Source: Bradyrhizobium sp. CCH5-F6
GTDB taxonomy: Bacteria > Pseudomonadota > Alphaproteobacteria > Rhizobiales > Xanthobacteraceae
Assembly (NCBI RefSeq): GCF_001556045.1
Contig: NZ_LSIC01000050.1
Span: 1 to 64,000 of the forward strand
DNA: 64,000 nucleotides
Direction: 5' to 3'
Made by a program: the position numbers and the translations under genes. The notes under the pieces were generated by a model. The model worked only from the letters and a program-made list of their open reading frames with translations. It did no database searches and was not told the origin of the DNA. Shown piece after piece: positions 1-10,446 of this stretch (the first letter of the stretch is position 1; each line of letters opens with the position of its first letter).

Positions 1-168
1 CCCTCTCCCGCTTGCGGGAGAGGGTTGGGGAGAGGGTGTTTCCGCAAAGGGGCAATCCCCAGGAAAAATCCCAGGAACAATCCCCAAGAGGAGACAGCCC
101 TCACCCGGCGCGCGGGACGATGCTTCGCTTCGCCCGGGACGCGCCGACCTCTCCCGCAAGCGGGAGAG
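1..168. repeat. Pair of palindromic dispersed repeats
   Basis: Two short palindromes bracket this stretch. At 1-24 two 11-bp arms (CCCTCTCCCGC and its complement) flank TT; at 149-168 two 9-bp arms (CTCTCCCGC and its complement) flank AA. The sequence between them is rich in proline and arginine codons but shows no credible gene or ribosome binding site. This looks like the REP-type intergenic element common in Bradyrhizobium genomes. The window begins inside or at the edge of it. Confidence 0.6.
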
Positions 169-241
169 TGAACGAGCCGCGGCAATCGATTCAACCCAAG
201 CCCATTCCGCTTTAGTGAACCCGGATAGGCGTTGCCGAAAT

Positions 242-1279
242 CTACTTGTCGGGCTGGGCTTCCGGAAACTTCCACTTTCCGTTCAATATCTCCGCCCGCG
301 GCCTGTAAAGCCGGACCATATAGTTCCAGCCCTTCATGATGGGCAGGCAATTGGGAATCTTTCCGTCACAGCCGCCGAATTGCACGGATACTGAATTGTC
401 GTCGTTCTTTCGTGCCGTGATGTTGTTGAGCGAATAGGCGTTGTACTGGTTGGGCTCGAAGTAGCCTTCCGCGTTGTACAGGCTTATCGACCAGAACCCG
501 TCCACCGGCACGTCCTTCACGTTCAGCCTGTAGACCGTCGTGCCATCGTTACGGGTCGGGACGACGTTGAGGTAGAGTGCCTCCTTTGGAGGATTTGCCC
601 CCCAGCCAAGGGCTGCGCCGATCACGAAGCGGAGGGGATCAACCTCCCCCTTGCGTCCATACATTCGGCTCGTATCGGGAAGTGTGGTTCCCAGTGCCAG
701 CAATGCATCACGCACCTTCTTCTGGCTTGCTTGGTCCCAATCGGGAATCTCGAATTTCCCCGCCTGCTTCTGCGACACCTTGATCGCGTCCTGCAGGGCG
801 TGGACCTCCTTGAGGTCCTGGGGATCGGCCGGATCGACGAGGGTTCGAACGGCGGCCAAAGCATAGCGTGTGCCGACATCCTTTCGCGCAAGCGTGATGC
901 TGCCGGGCTTGTAGAACACACCAAAGGTGTATTGGTCTTCGTCGATCACCTGTAGCGACATGAATCGCTTGCCAGCGTTCGGCAGCGTTATGGTGACGGG
1001 CCCGGCATCGAGGTCGAACACGGCGGCCGAATAGAGCGTGTCTCGGTTGAGACGGATGATAGTTTGCTTGTCCAGCGGCGCGGGCGAACGGGTATGGTCG
1101 AATTTTCCAAAGCCACCGTTCTTCACGACGCCGCCGAAATACAGATCCGATTCCGCGCGGGCAAAGTTCTCGGGCGTTACCAGAGCGGGCTTATGTTCTG
1201 CGGGGAATCCGCTTTGCGCCATACCGAATTGCGCTGACGTGATCATCACTGCAAGAACAGAAACACGGCCGATCTTCAT
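242..1279 (-). CDS. DUF1254/DUF1214 exported protein
   Basis: A 345-residue protein with a Sec-type signal peptide (roughly residues 1-21, ending Met-Ala-Gln). The first half carries the DUF1254 pattern (NRDTLYS and the following DLDAGPVT strand segment). The last third carries DUF1214, with GFWSISLYN and a C-terminal NYMVRLYRPRAEILNGKW. The family is widespread in soil proteobacteria and has no firmly established reaction. It is 16 bp downstream of a longer paralogue on the same strand, so the two are probably co-transcribed. The ATG at 1279 directly precedes the signal peptide. Confidence 0.85.
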   Translation of the reverse strand: MKIGRVSVLAVMITSAQFGMAQSGFPAEHKPALVTPENFARAESDLYFGGVVKNGGFGKFDHTRSPAPLDKQTIIRLNRDTLYSAAVFDLDAGPVTITLPNAGKRFMSLQVIDEDQYTFGVFYKPGSITLARKDVGTRYALAAVRTLVDPADPQDLKEVHALQDAIKVSQKQAGKFEIPDWDQASQKKVRDALLALGTTLPDTSRMYGRKGEVDPLRFVIGAALGWGANPPKEALYLNVVPTRNDGTTVYRLNVKDVPVDGFWSISLYNAEGYFEPNQYNAYSLNNITARKNDDNSVSVQFGGCDGKIPNCLPIMKGWNYMVRLYRPRAEILNGKWKFPEAQPDK

Positions 1280-1295
1280 GCCAATCTCCTTGCGC

Positions 1296-2711
1296 TCAGA
1301 CGACGCGCTGCAACGGGGGCTGCTTCCATTGGCCGTTCAAAGCCTCTGCCTTGGGCCAGTATATGCGAAGCGTCGTCCAGAACGGTCCCTTGGGGCAAGG
1401 CAGCCAGTTCGACTCGCGATCCGCTCCGGGCGCTTCATTCTGGATGTAGAGTGTGTAACCGCCATCGGGATCGCGCTTGAGGCTATCGAGCATCGTCGAA
1501 TTGATCAGATAGCGGTTGATCTTGTTGGCGTAGAGCAGGCTCGACGGCAGCTCGTACATCGTGAGGGACCAGAAGGCATTGGCTGGCGGCAATTGTCCTG
1601 ACTTGAAGCGAAGCACGTAGCGGTTTGCGCCATTGAGCATGCCGCCGTCTGCATCCCGGAAATAAGCCGGGTACATCGCCTCGTCCCTGGTATTGCCGTA
1701 GATGCCCAGCACGGCGGATGCCATCCGGGCCATGTAGTCGTTCTTCAGCATGGCCCGCGTACCAAATCCGTCCGCCGCGGTGCGCTTGCCGGTATCGACC
1801 TCCTTCGCCTTGAACTCGGCAAACGCCTTCCAGGCGTCTGCCATTCCGTCCGTCACGGCTTTGCGCATTTCGGGCGACAGGCTGCCTGGATCGAAGTTCT
1901 TTCCGGCCCCGATGTTCAGCCTCGCGAAGCGAGCCATTAGAGATTTTTCGGACGGATGCGTCGGACAGAACTGCAGGAGGAAGTTCAAGAGAACGAAGAA
2001 CTCTGGCGAGCTCTTCTGCTCGTCTTGCGTGAGTGGTGCTGGAAAACGGGTTGCGGACATTGGGGGCGGAGCCGGTTGCCCCAGGAAGCTGGATAGCGTC
2101 TGGACCTTGTAGCCAGCCTGGACTCGTTTGACGTCGTCGAGGTCGGCCGGGTCGAACAGCTGTGTCCGGTACAGCACCAGATTGAGCTCGGTCTCGGAAC
2201 GGATGATCGCCTTGATGCCTTTCGGCCTCTCGCCTTGCCATCGTGGGCCGGCCAGCAGGAAACTTCCGGGATCATTGCCCGTGGCGCGGCTTCCTACATA
2301 GGCGAAGTTGAACGTGTAGAGATCGATGAACTGCAATGAGTAATACCGCCTCTTCTCGACGGCGGGCACTGTCAACACCAGCGGTTCGGCACGCAGGTCT
2401 GCGCCGAGCTGAGAGTATGGGGTGTCGGAATTGGGTGTCTGGATCGCCTTGTCGTCCGGGGTAAAGACGCGCGCGACGTTGTTGATTGCATTCCACGGCG
2501 CCTTGAACTCGGGATCGTCGCGATCGACGAAGTACGACCTCATGATGCGATAATTTTCCAGCATCGGTACGCCGTAGATTGTCGCTTCCCTGGCAATAGC
2601 TCGCGCATCGCCCGGTGCAAGCGCTGTGGCCGCGGCGGCATTCGTGTTGGCGCCGACGGATATGGCAGCCGTCCCGAGTACGAAGTCGCGACGGGTTAAT
2701 GGCGTTGTCAT
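1296..2711 (-). CDS. DUF1254/DUF1214 protein with Tat signal
   Basis: A 471-residue protein starting at the ATG at 2711, preceded by AGAGGGG as ribosome binding site. An upstream in-frame extension to 2792 would run through the palindrome at 2775-2792 and is rejected. Residues 6-30 form a twin-arginine signal (TRRDFVLG followed by an Ala-rich stretch), so the protein is probably exported folded. DUF1254 lies at about residues 60-190 and DUF1214 at about 370-465. It is the larger paralogue of the gene downstream. Divergent from a Crp/Fnr regulator that may control it. The biochemical function is unknown. Confidence 0.85.
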   Translation of the reverse strand: MTTPLTRRDFVLGTAAISVGANTNAAAATALAPGDARAIAREATIYGVPMLENYRIMRSYFVDRDDPEFKAPWNAINNVARVFTPDDKAIQTPNSDTPYSQLGADLRAEPLVLTVPAVEKRRYYSLQFIDLYTFNFAYVGSRATGNDPGSFLLAGPRWQGERPKGIKAIIRSETELNLVLYRTQLFDPADLDDVKRVQAGYKVQTLSSFLGQPAPPPMSATRFPAPLTQDEQKSSPEFFVLLNFLLQFCPTHPSEKSLMARFARLNIGAGKNFDPGSLSPEMRKAVTDGMADAWKAFAEFKAKEVDTGKRTAADGFGTRAMLKNDYMARMASAVLGIYGNTRDEAMYPAYFRDADGGMLNGANRYVLRFKSGQLPPANAFWSLTMYELPSSLLYANKINRYLINSTMLDSLKRDPDGGYTLYIQNEAPGADRESNWLPCPKGPFWTTLRIYWPKAEALNGQWKQPPLQRVV

Positions 2712-2774
2712 CACTCGAACCCCTCTCTTCCGAGCTGTAGGCGCGCTTGAGTTTAACGACCTCAAAATGCAAGA

Positions 2775-2792
2775 TTGTCCGAAATCGGACAA
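2775..2792. promoter_or_regulatory. Perfect palindrome, probable Crp/Fnr operator
   Basis: TTGTCCGA and TCGGACAA form perfect 8-bp arms around AA. The site lies 11 bp before the Crp/Fnr-type gene at 2804 and 63 bp before the divergent DUF1254 gene. Its size and symmetry suit a dimeric Crp/Fnr-family regulator, although the sequence is not the canonical TTGAT-N4-ATCAA. Assignment to the adjacent regulator is inference. Confidence 0.55.
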
Positions 2793-2803
2793 AGTGAGCG
2801 CTG

Positions 2804-3493
2804 ATGCGAAAAATATCTAAGGTTGAGTCCGAAAAGATCGCAAGCTCGTCGGGCTGGCTCACCCGGGTACCAAGCAAGTTTCGGGCGGACGTGCTGGATC
2901 ATTCGGTATTGATTCAATTGAAGAAGGGAGAGGCGCTGTTTCACGTCGGCGATCCGCCCGGCGGAATTTACGGGCTCGTGGCTGGCACCATTAGCGTCAG
3001 TCTGGCGCCCCTCGATCACGCACCGCGCTTGATGCTGCTCGGTATACCTGGCCACTGGACGGGAGAGGCCTGCTTTCTAACGAGGAAGCCGCGACGAGGA
3101 GAGGTGAGAGCTGCCCTTGATACGACGCTGTTGCACGTGCCGCTCGATGCGCTGGACCGAATGGCGGCGAAAGACCCCACGGTCTCGCACCACATCGCGC
3201 AGATCCTGATGATGAGCGTCGAAACTTTGCTCGAGGTCGTGCATGATTTGCAGAAGCCCCAGGCGGATCGTCGCATCGCCTCCGTCCTGCAGCGGACGAT
3301 AAGAATTGGTGAAGCCCCTCTGCCCTTGACTCAGAGCGAGCTGGGCATCATGGCCAATGCATCGCGCAAGCAGGTGAATGCCGCATTGAAGCAGTTCAAG
3401 GACGCTGGCTGGCTCACGCACACCTATCGCTCGATCATCGTAAATGACGTCAATGCGCTGCGTCGATATGCCGACGCCGAGAGGGATGATTGA
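2804..3493 (+). CDS. Crp/Fnr-family transcriptional regulator
   Basis: A 229-residue protein with an N-terminal cyclic-nucleotide-binding-like fold (about residues 30-125, with the GDPPGGIYGLVAGTISV beta-roll) and a C-terminal winged helix (about 172-215, LTQSELGIMANASRKQVNAAL). The region corresponding to the cAMP-binding R-S-A motif is not conserved (WTGEACFLTRKPRRGE), so the effector is unlikely to be cAMP bound in the usual way. There are no cysteines arranged for an Fnr iron-sulfur cluster. It is divergent from the two DUF1254 genes and preceded by a perfect palindrome, which suggests local and auto-regulation. Confidence 0.88.
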   Translation: MRKISKVESEKIASSSGWLTRVPSKFRADVLDHSVLIQLKKGEALFHVGDPPGGIYGLVAGTISVSLAPLDHAPRLMLLGIPGHWTGEACFLTRKPRRGEVRAALDTTLLHVPLDALDRMAAKDPTVSHHIAQILMMSVETLLEVVHDLQKPQADRRIASVLQRTIRIGEAPLPLTQSELGIMANASRKQVNAALKQFKDAGWLTHTYRSIIVNDVNALRRYADAERDD

Positions 3494-3838
3494 GGTTCGC
3501 GGCTTGCGCGTGATCTCACTCTTCGGTGAGTCAAGTTTGCTGGAAGCCGCGAACTGGAGCCGCCGCCCAGTCGTCCCCGCCAGAGAATGCTTCATGCAAT
3601 GTACGCATGATGATGAATCTGTCCGTCCTGCCAGAGCCTCGCTGCCAGCCTGCCCTTGTTGCGCGCAAACTCCGATGCGAATGTCTGAAATGGGTCATTG
3701 ACGTCGCTTTGGGCGATGCGTCCGTTATTTCCGGCCCAAGCCGTGGTTGCCGTCGTCGGCATGGTCGAATAGCCGGCGTCATAGCCGACGCGCCGTCTCG
3801 ACTTCGCGATTTCCAAGAGGAGCCTTCGGGGTGATCAG
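3494..3838. other. Gene-free stretch
   Basis: About 345 bp without a convincing gene. A minus-strand reading of 3592-3816 gives a peptide (containing SEFARNKGRLAARLWQDGQ) that seems to continue, after a one-base frame change near 3610, into a second peptide ending at 3531. This could be a decayed gene, but I do not recognise the family. No start with a ribosome binding site was found. Confidence 0.35.
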
Positions 3839-4216
3839 ATGCAGCTTATTTTCATCTATGGGCAGGTCGCTTCGGGCAAACTGACCATCGCGCGCCAGCT
3901 TGCGGCGCGGACGGGGATTGCGCTGTTTCACAATCACCTCGTCGTCGACGCGGTCGGCGCGGTGTTTCCGTTCGGCACGGAAGCTTTTTCGCGCTTGCGC
4001 GAACAGTTCTGGATAGCGGTGTTCGAGGAGGCCGCCAAGCAGAAGCGATCATTGGTATTCACATTCGCCCCCGAACCGACCGTGGCTCGAGATTTTCCGG
4101 GTCGGGTACGAGGATTGATAGAACGGAACGGAGGCCAGGTCATCTTCGTAGCACTGCACTTGGCGCAGGCAGAGCAGGGGCGAAGCCTGGTTGAGGAGGA
4201 TCGCGCTGCATTTGGA
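3839..4216 (+). pseudogene. Truncated P-loop kinase-like gene
   Basis: The N-terminal roughly 126 residues of an AAA/shikimate-kinase-like protein: a P-loop at residues 8-16 (GQVASGKLT), then FHNHLVVD, and a later region VIFVALHLAQAEQGRSL with DRAAFGK. Intact members of this family continue after that point. Here the sequence runs directly into an IS3-family transposase tail in a different frame. A fused frame stays open to 4405, but its last roughly 60 residues are an out-of-frame reading of the transposase. I infer truncation by an insertion followed by decay. Confidence 0.65.
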
Positions 4217-4440
4217 AAAATGCGGCGATGGAGAGTTTCTTCTCCTCGCTCAAGACAGAGCGGACGGCCAACAAGATCTATCGAACCAGAGACGAGGCAC
4301 GCGCCGATGTGTTCGAATACATCGAACGATTCTACAACACGACCCGCAGGCACTCGACCATCGGCTATCTCAGCCCGGTTGAGTTCGAGAGCAAGGTGGG
4401 ATTAGCTTAACCGGGTGTCCATCAAACCGGCAGCAGCTCA
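4217..4440 (+). mobile_element. IS3-family insertion sequence remnant (3' end)
   Basis: Starting at 4228, the frame encodes a peptide that begins MESFFSSLKTERTANKIYRT and ends GYLSPVEFESKVGLA at 4410. This is the C-terminus of an IS3-family OrfB (DDE) transposase, including the final catalytic Glu region. After the stop codon the sequence CCGGGTGTCCATCAAACCGG and the terminal CAGCAGCTCA look like the right terminal inverted repeat, ending at 4440. The 5' part, including OrfA and most of OrfB, is missing. The left junction lies within about 4206-4220. Confidence 0.8.
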
Positions 4441-4561
4441 GCTATCGGCCAGCAGCGGACAGTCGCTCTAATGCCGGAGAGCGGAGGTCGGGACAATCAG
4501 GCCATGGCATGCGTCTGTCCACGCCAGGCCAGCTCGGCCAAGCGTGAACGCCTCCCTTTGA

Positions 4562-5350
4562 TCAGACGGTCGGGACGGTGCCGCCGTCGATAACGAACTC
4601 AGCGCCGTGGATCGAGGCGGCGCGATCCGAGGCCAAGTAGGCGATGACGTCGGCGACCTCACAAGGTTCGGCCGCACGCCCGATGGAAATCCCGCCCAGA
4701 CTGTCCAGGACGACTTGCCGCGCCTCCTCGATCGTGCCGCCATTGGCGGCCTGCAGACGTTTCAACAGGTCGACGGAGGACTTGGTCATGATCCAGCCGG
4801 GGGAGACGACGTTGACCCGCACGCCCTTCGGTCCCAGCTCCTTGGAGATCGACTTGCTGTAGGTTCTGAGGGCGGCCTTGGCGGCGGCGTAGGCGGTGGT
4901 CGCCTCGGGCAGAGGCAGGACCGACTGGATGGAGGCGACGTGCACCACCGCGCCCGCGCCCCGCGCGATCATCTGCGGCACCAGGAGACGATCGAGGCGG
5001 ACCGTGGCCAGAAGGTTCAGGTTCAGTTCGGAGAGCCAGTGCTCGTCCGTCAGCGCGACAAAGCCGCCGCCTGGCGTGGACGAACCGCCGATGACGTGAG
5101 CCAGAATGTCTACGCCGCCCATACGCTCAAGCGCCGCCTCGGCAAGCGCTTCTCCACCCTCGGAAGTTGTCAGGTCCGCCTGGACGAACGCGACGCCGTC
5201 TACGGGCGCCATCGCTCCGCGGGCGGCGGTGATCACCCGGGCGCCGCCGGCCAGGAAGCGGTCGACGGTGGCGCGGCCCAGGCCTTTGCTGCCGCCGCTG
5301 ACGACCACGCGCTTGCCCGCGAACTCTGACGGATCAACTGCGATTTTCAT
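4562..5350 (-). CDS. SDR-family oxidoreductase
   Basis: A 262-residue classical short-chain dehydrogenase. The cofactor-binding glycine motif is at residues 19-25 (GGSKGLG) and the catalytic Ser-Tyr-Lys is at S140, Y154 and K158. The NAG motif is replaced by HVIGG. The C-terminal GAEFVIDGGTVPTV is typical. It overlaps the upstream NTF2-like gene by 4 bp (ATGA), so the two are translationally coupled. Both are divergent from a LysR regulator, a common arrangement for a regulator controlling an adjacent oxidoreductase. The substrate is unknown. Confidence 0.88.
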   Translation of the reverse strand: MKIAVDPSEFAGKRVVVSGGSKGLGRATVDRFLAGGARVITAARGAMAPVDGVAFVQADLTTSEGGEALAEAALERMGGVDILAHVIGGSSTPGGGFVALTDEHWLSELNLNLLATVRLDRLLVPQMIARGAGAVVHVASIQSVLPLPEATTAYAAAKAALRTYSKSISKELGPKGVRVNVVSPGWIMTKSSVDLLKRLQAANGGTIEEARQVVLDSLGGISIGRAAEPCEVADVIAYLASDRAASIHGAEFVIDGGTVPTV

Positions 5351-5676
5351 GCGGTGATCTCCAAGGTTTTGATCGCGTCATCTTCGAGCGTGAAGCGGTA
5401 GATGAAGCGGATCGGACTGCCCTTGAAGTCGCCACGGGCGGGGCCTTCGAGGACGACCTGACCGTTCTCGTGCCGGAGAGTGTCCGGCGTGAAGATCGCC
5501 TTGGCGGCGATCACCGCTTCTTCGAGCAAGCGCCTGATTTCAGCGCGCCCCTGAAGAACGGCACCATTGTCGAGAAGGACGGCGTCGGCTGCGAAGGGCT
5601 TCAGCATGCCATCGGCGTTGAGGCGGGCGTTCGCAGCTACATACGCTGCGATCGGGGTAGGTAGTTCGAGTGACAT
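5347..5676 (-). CDS. NTF2-like (SnoaL-type) small protein
   Basis: A 109-residue protein of the nuclear transport factor 2 / SnoaL-like fold. It has an N-terminal helix with [25 protein letters not shown], an inner strand with [11 protein letters not shown], and a C-terminal strand pair [20 protein letters not shown] chose the ATG at 5676; an upstream extension to 5721 adds residues atypical of the family. It lies first in a two-gene operon with the SDR downstream. Family members are often small isomerases or hydrolases, or simply ligand-binding proteins; the role here is not known. Confidence 0.8.
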   Translation of the reverse strand: MSLELPTPIAAYVAANARLNADGMLKPFAADAVLLDNGAVLQGRAEIRRLLEEAVIAAKAIFTPDTLRHENGQVVLEGPARGDFKGSPIRFIYRFTLEDDAIKTLEITA

Positions 5677-5763
5677 TGTTTTTGTCCTGTTTGCTTCGGT
5701 CGCAGCCTGGGGCGGCTGCAAGTGCGCCTGCCAGCCAAGATAGCGATGGACATTTGGAGCGAT

Positions 5764-5807
5764 AATCAGGACAATTCGGAATGCATCATCACGAAAATCG
5801 GGACAAT
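5764..5807. promoter_or_regulatory. Direct repeats between divergent LysR and NTF2-like genes
   Basis: The 12-mers AATCAGGACAAT (5764-5775) and AATCGGGACAAT (5796-5807) differ at one base and are 32 bp apart, about three helical turns. They sit between the divergent NTF2-like/SDR operon and the LysR gene. A LysR-type tetramer site is possible; this is inference. Confidence 0.35.
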
Positions 5808-6741
5808 GTTGCAGAGCAGCCTGAACGAATTGGATGCCGTTCTCATGGTCGCCCGCCGGGGCAAGTTTCGCACGGCTGCGCTTGAGCTCGGGGTTTCAAC
5901 GACCGCGCTCAGCAACGCGGTCGGAAAGCTGGAGCGCACGCTCGGCGTGCGGCTCTTCAACCGGACGACGCGAAGCGTCTCCTTGACGGAGGCAGGTCAG
6001 CGGTTCGTCGCGCAAGTCGCTCCTGCCGTGCAGGACATTCATGAGGCGATGGAGGTTGCGCGCTCTCAACAGGCCACCCCTTCGGGCACACTGCGCATCA
6101 ACGCCTTTCCGACAGCGGCGCGGGAAATCTTCTCTTGGCTTGTCCTGCCGTTCCTGCGCGCTCACCCTCAGGTCCACATCGACATCGTTACAGAGGGGCG
6201 CTTGGTCGACATTGTCGCGGCCGGCTTCGACCTCGGCGTTCGTAGCGCCGACCTCGTGCCGGCCGACATGATCGCACTCCCATTGGGGGGTCTGCGGCGC
6301 AATGTTGTGGTCGGCACACCGAGCTATCTGAAAGCGCACGGGACGCCCCTGACCCCCCAGGACCTCACCGAGCATACTTGTCTCCGCGTCCGGCTCCCGA
6401 ATGGCGCGATCCATCGCTGGCCGTTCGAGAAGGATGGACAATCGGTCCATATCGACGTCGAGGGTGCCATCACCCTCGACGAAGCTAGCCTCGCGCGCAC
6501 CGCAGTCCTCGCGTCCGTTGGTCTGGCCTTAGCTATGGAATCCGACGTACGAGACGACATCGAGGCAGGCCGCCTTGTGCGCGTGCTTGAGGATTGGACG
6601 CCCATTCTGTCGCCGTTGAGCCTCTACTATCCGAGCCGACGCAACCCGACTGCCGCGTTCAAGGCGTTCGTCGACTTCGCGCGGCGGCAAAGTGGAGCCA
6701 GCATTACCCTGACGCCGTCAAAGGTTCGGAAGCGCCAGTAA
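5806..6741 (+). CDS. LysR-family transcriptional regulator
   Basis: A 311-residue LysR-type regulator, counted from the ATG at 5806. Residues 8-66 form the winged helix-turn-helix ([20 protein letters not shown] then [20 protein letters not shown]). Residues about 90-295 form the periplasmic-binding-like effector domain. In-frame starts at 5722 and 5746 exist but would add a tail unlike the family. The nearby divergent SDR/NTF2-like operon is the likely target. The LysR subgroup resembles those that act with oxidoreductases, but the inducer cannot be read from the sequence. Confidence 0.88.
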   Translation: MLQSSLNELDAVLMVARRGKFRTAALELGVSTTALSNAVGKLERTLGVRLFNRTTRSVSLTEAGQRFVAQVAPAVQDIHEAMEVARSQQATPSGTLRINAFPTAAREIFSWLVLPFLRAHPQVHIDIVTEGRLVDIVAAGFDLGVRSADLVPADMIALPLGGLRRNVVVGTPSYLKAHGTPLTPQDLTEHTCLRVRLPNGAIHRWPFEKDGQSVHIDVEGAITLDEASLARTAVLASVGLALAMESDVRDDIEAGRLVRVLEDWTPILSPLSLYYPSRRNPTAAFKAFVDFARRQSGASITLTPSKVRKRQ

Positions 6742-7296
6742 CGGACATTCGACCGCTGTGAATTCAACTTCGGTTATGGGTCACAAGCAGCCTAACCGGC
6801 TAAGACGGCTGACTTCCGCACTGCCTGGGAAACCCGACTTCCATGAGCATGCTGAACCAGGGCGAGAAGGGCCGGTGCGGTCATCTCGCAGACGTTGCTG
6901 GGCTGCCAGCTGAGCCGGCGATTAGAAACGCGATCCCCTGCCGCGATTCGAACAGGCGAGAAACAATATGCGGGCAGGATGTTGTGTGAAGCTCGAGGAT
7001 GTCGATACCGAAACGCTGAGGGGCTCGCCCTCTCCCACGTCTCGCGATGATGCCATCATGCGCCTGTTTTGCCCGACGATGCAACGTTCGTAAAATCAGG
7101 AGAGTCCGCGGCAGTTTTCGAAAGCTTGTGGGCAATCAGCAAGCCAGGCCGCGATGACGGGCCATCGCAAGCGCGTCGCGCTCCAAGTCATTGATCCTGC
7201 TGACCCCGTCTACTGTGCATGGGGTTGTTTTCGACATTTTTGTTTTGGAGGTGCGACAGCGCCACGCAGAGCCGGCCCCGATCCGGCTCCCGCCGG
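6742..7296. other. Gene-free stretch
   Basis: About 555 bp lie between the LysR gene and the convergent ygiQ stop. No frame has both a plausible start and a recognisable protein. A minus-strand frame at 6881-7135 is open but looks compositional. The base composition is a little lower in GC than the flanks, which would suit decayed DNA. I see no repeat or RNA gene here. Confidence 0.4.
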
Positions 7297-9318
<2,022 letters not shown>

Positions 9319-9603
9319 GGCGCCTACGCATAGGACCCCGGGCCCGCAAATTCAACCGATCGCTGTGCCGCCACGCCGATTGTGATGGCCTGTGCGACTG
9401 TGACACGGCCCACACACCGATCGATTCATGCCGACGCCGGGAGCGCGCAATGCGGCGAACGGCGGGTTCCGTCCTCGATCGGATATCGGCCGTAGGAACC
9501 AACCGTGCCAGCAAACATTCTGGTCGAGGGTTCGACTCGGACCCGGGTTGAGGCGCCTCCGTCATTTCGGCGCTCGCGACGTCGCCTCTGCGATGGGGGA
9601 GCT

Positions 9604-9768
9604 GTGAGCACGGTCATAGAGAACTTGCTGTTGCGGAAGCAGAAGCTCGTCGAACAGCTCGAGAAGGCGCCGTCCGTGGAGGATCGCGACAAGATCGAGC
9701 ACCAGCTCGACCAGATCAACACCGCGCTGGATTTTCTCGACAGGCAGCCGCCGAAGGAACAGCGGTAG
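9604..9768 (+). CDS. Small conserved hypothetical protein
   Basis: A 54-residue, highly charged, helical protein starting at a GTG (9604) directly preceded by GGGGGA. It reads VSTVIENLLLRKQKLVEQLE and ends in PPKEQR, with heptad-like leucines suggesting a short coiled coil. An upstream ATG at 9505 would add an Arg-rich stretch without a good ribosome binding site. It ends 5 bp from the convergent GntR stop. I recognise no function. Confidence 0.6.
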   Translation: MSTVIENLLLRKQKLVEQLEKAPSVEDRDKIEHQLDQINTALDFLDRQPPKEQR

Positions 9769-9773
9769 ACCCG

Positions 9774-10439
9774 CTAATCCACTTGCAGCGCCTTCGCGTA
9801 GACGCGCCCGGAATTGGTGATGTGCGTCGTCATCAGGCTCTCGAAGGCGACGAACTCGCCGCGTGCGAACAAATCGAGCAGCCTGCGATGCTCGTCGAAG
9901 GACGTGCGGGTGCGCACGTCGATCGGCGAGGTCAGATTGGTGCGAAGCGCGGCGACGCGGCCGGAGACGAGCTGGTAGGCTTCTGCGAGATATCGGTTGC
10001 CGCAATGGGCGAACAAGGCTTCGTGAAAGGCCGCGTCGGCGCGGCCATAGGCGATGTTGTCTCTTGCCGCGACCGCCGGCTCCATCGCCGCGATCGCTGC
10101 GCTCATTGCCGCAATCGCCGCTTTGCGATCGTGGCGGAAGGCGAGCTCGGCCGCCCTGGGCTCCAGCGCGATACGGAAGGTGCAGAGCGCATTGATGTCC
10201 TCCGCGCTCGGCGTGAACACGAAGCTACCAACCTGCGGCCGGATCACCACCAGGCCTTGCGCCTGCAACTGTCCCATCGCCTCGCGCACCGGCGTGCGGC
10301 TGACGCCGAAGGAATTGGCCACCATCTCCTCGGAGATGGCAGCGCCCAGCGCGAACTCGCCGTCGATGATCGCCTGGCGCAGCCGCTGCATCACCCGCTG
10401 CGACAGCGATTTCGGCGTGTCGAGCTTGAGCGATCGCAT
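9774..10439 (-). CDS. GntR-family regulator, FCD subfamily
   Basis: A 221-residue regulator with an N-terminal winged helix (about 10-75, EEMVANSFGVSRTPVREAMGQLQAQGLV) and a C-terminal all-helical FCD ligand-binding domain (about 85-210). FCD proteins usually sense organic acids or sugar acids through a metal bound by Asp/His residues. It is 7 bp downstream of the FAD-linked oxidoreductase on the same strand, and divergent across 165 bp from a DHDPS-family lyase. The palindrome at 11914-11932 in that gap is a plausible operator. Confidence 0.88.
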   Translation of the reverse strand: MRSLKLDTPKSLSQRVMQRLRQAIIDGEFALGAAISEEMVANSFGVSRTPVREAMGQLQAQGLVVIRPQVGSFVFTPSAEDINALCTFRIALEPRAAELAFRHDRKAAIAAMSAAIAAMEPAVAARDNIAYGRADAAFHEALFAHCGNRYLAEAYQLVSGRVAALRTNLTSPIDVRTRTSFDEHRRLLDLFARGEFVAFESLMTTHITNSGRVYAKALQVD

Positions 10440-10446
10440 GGCGCTG

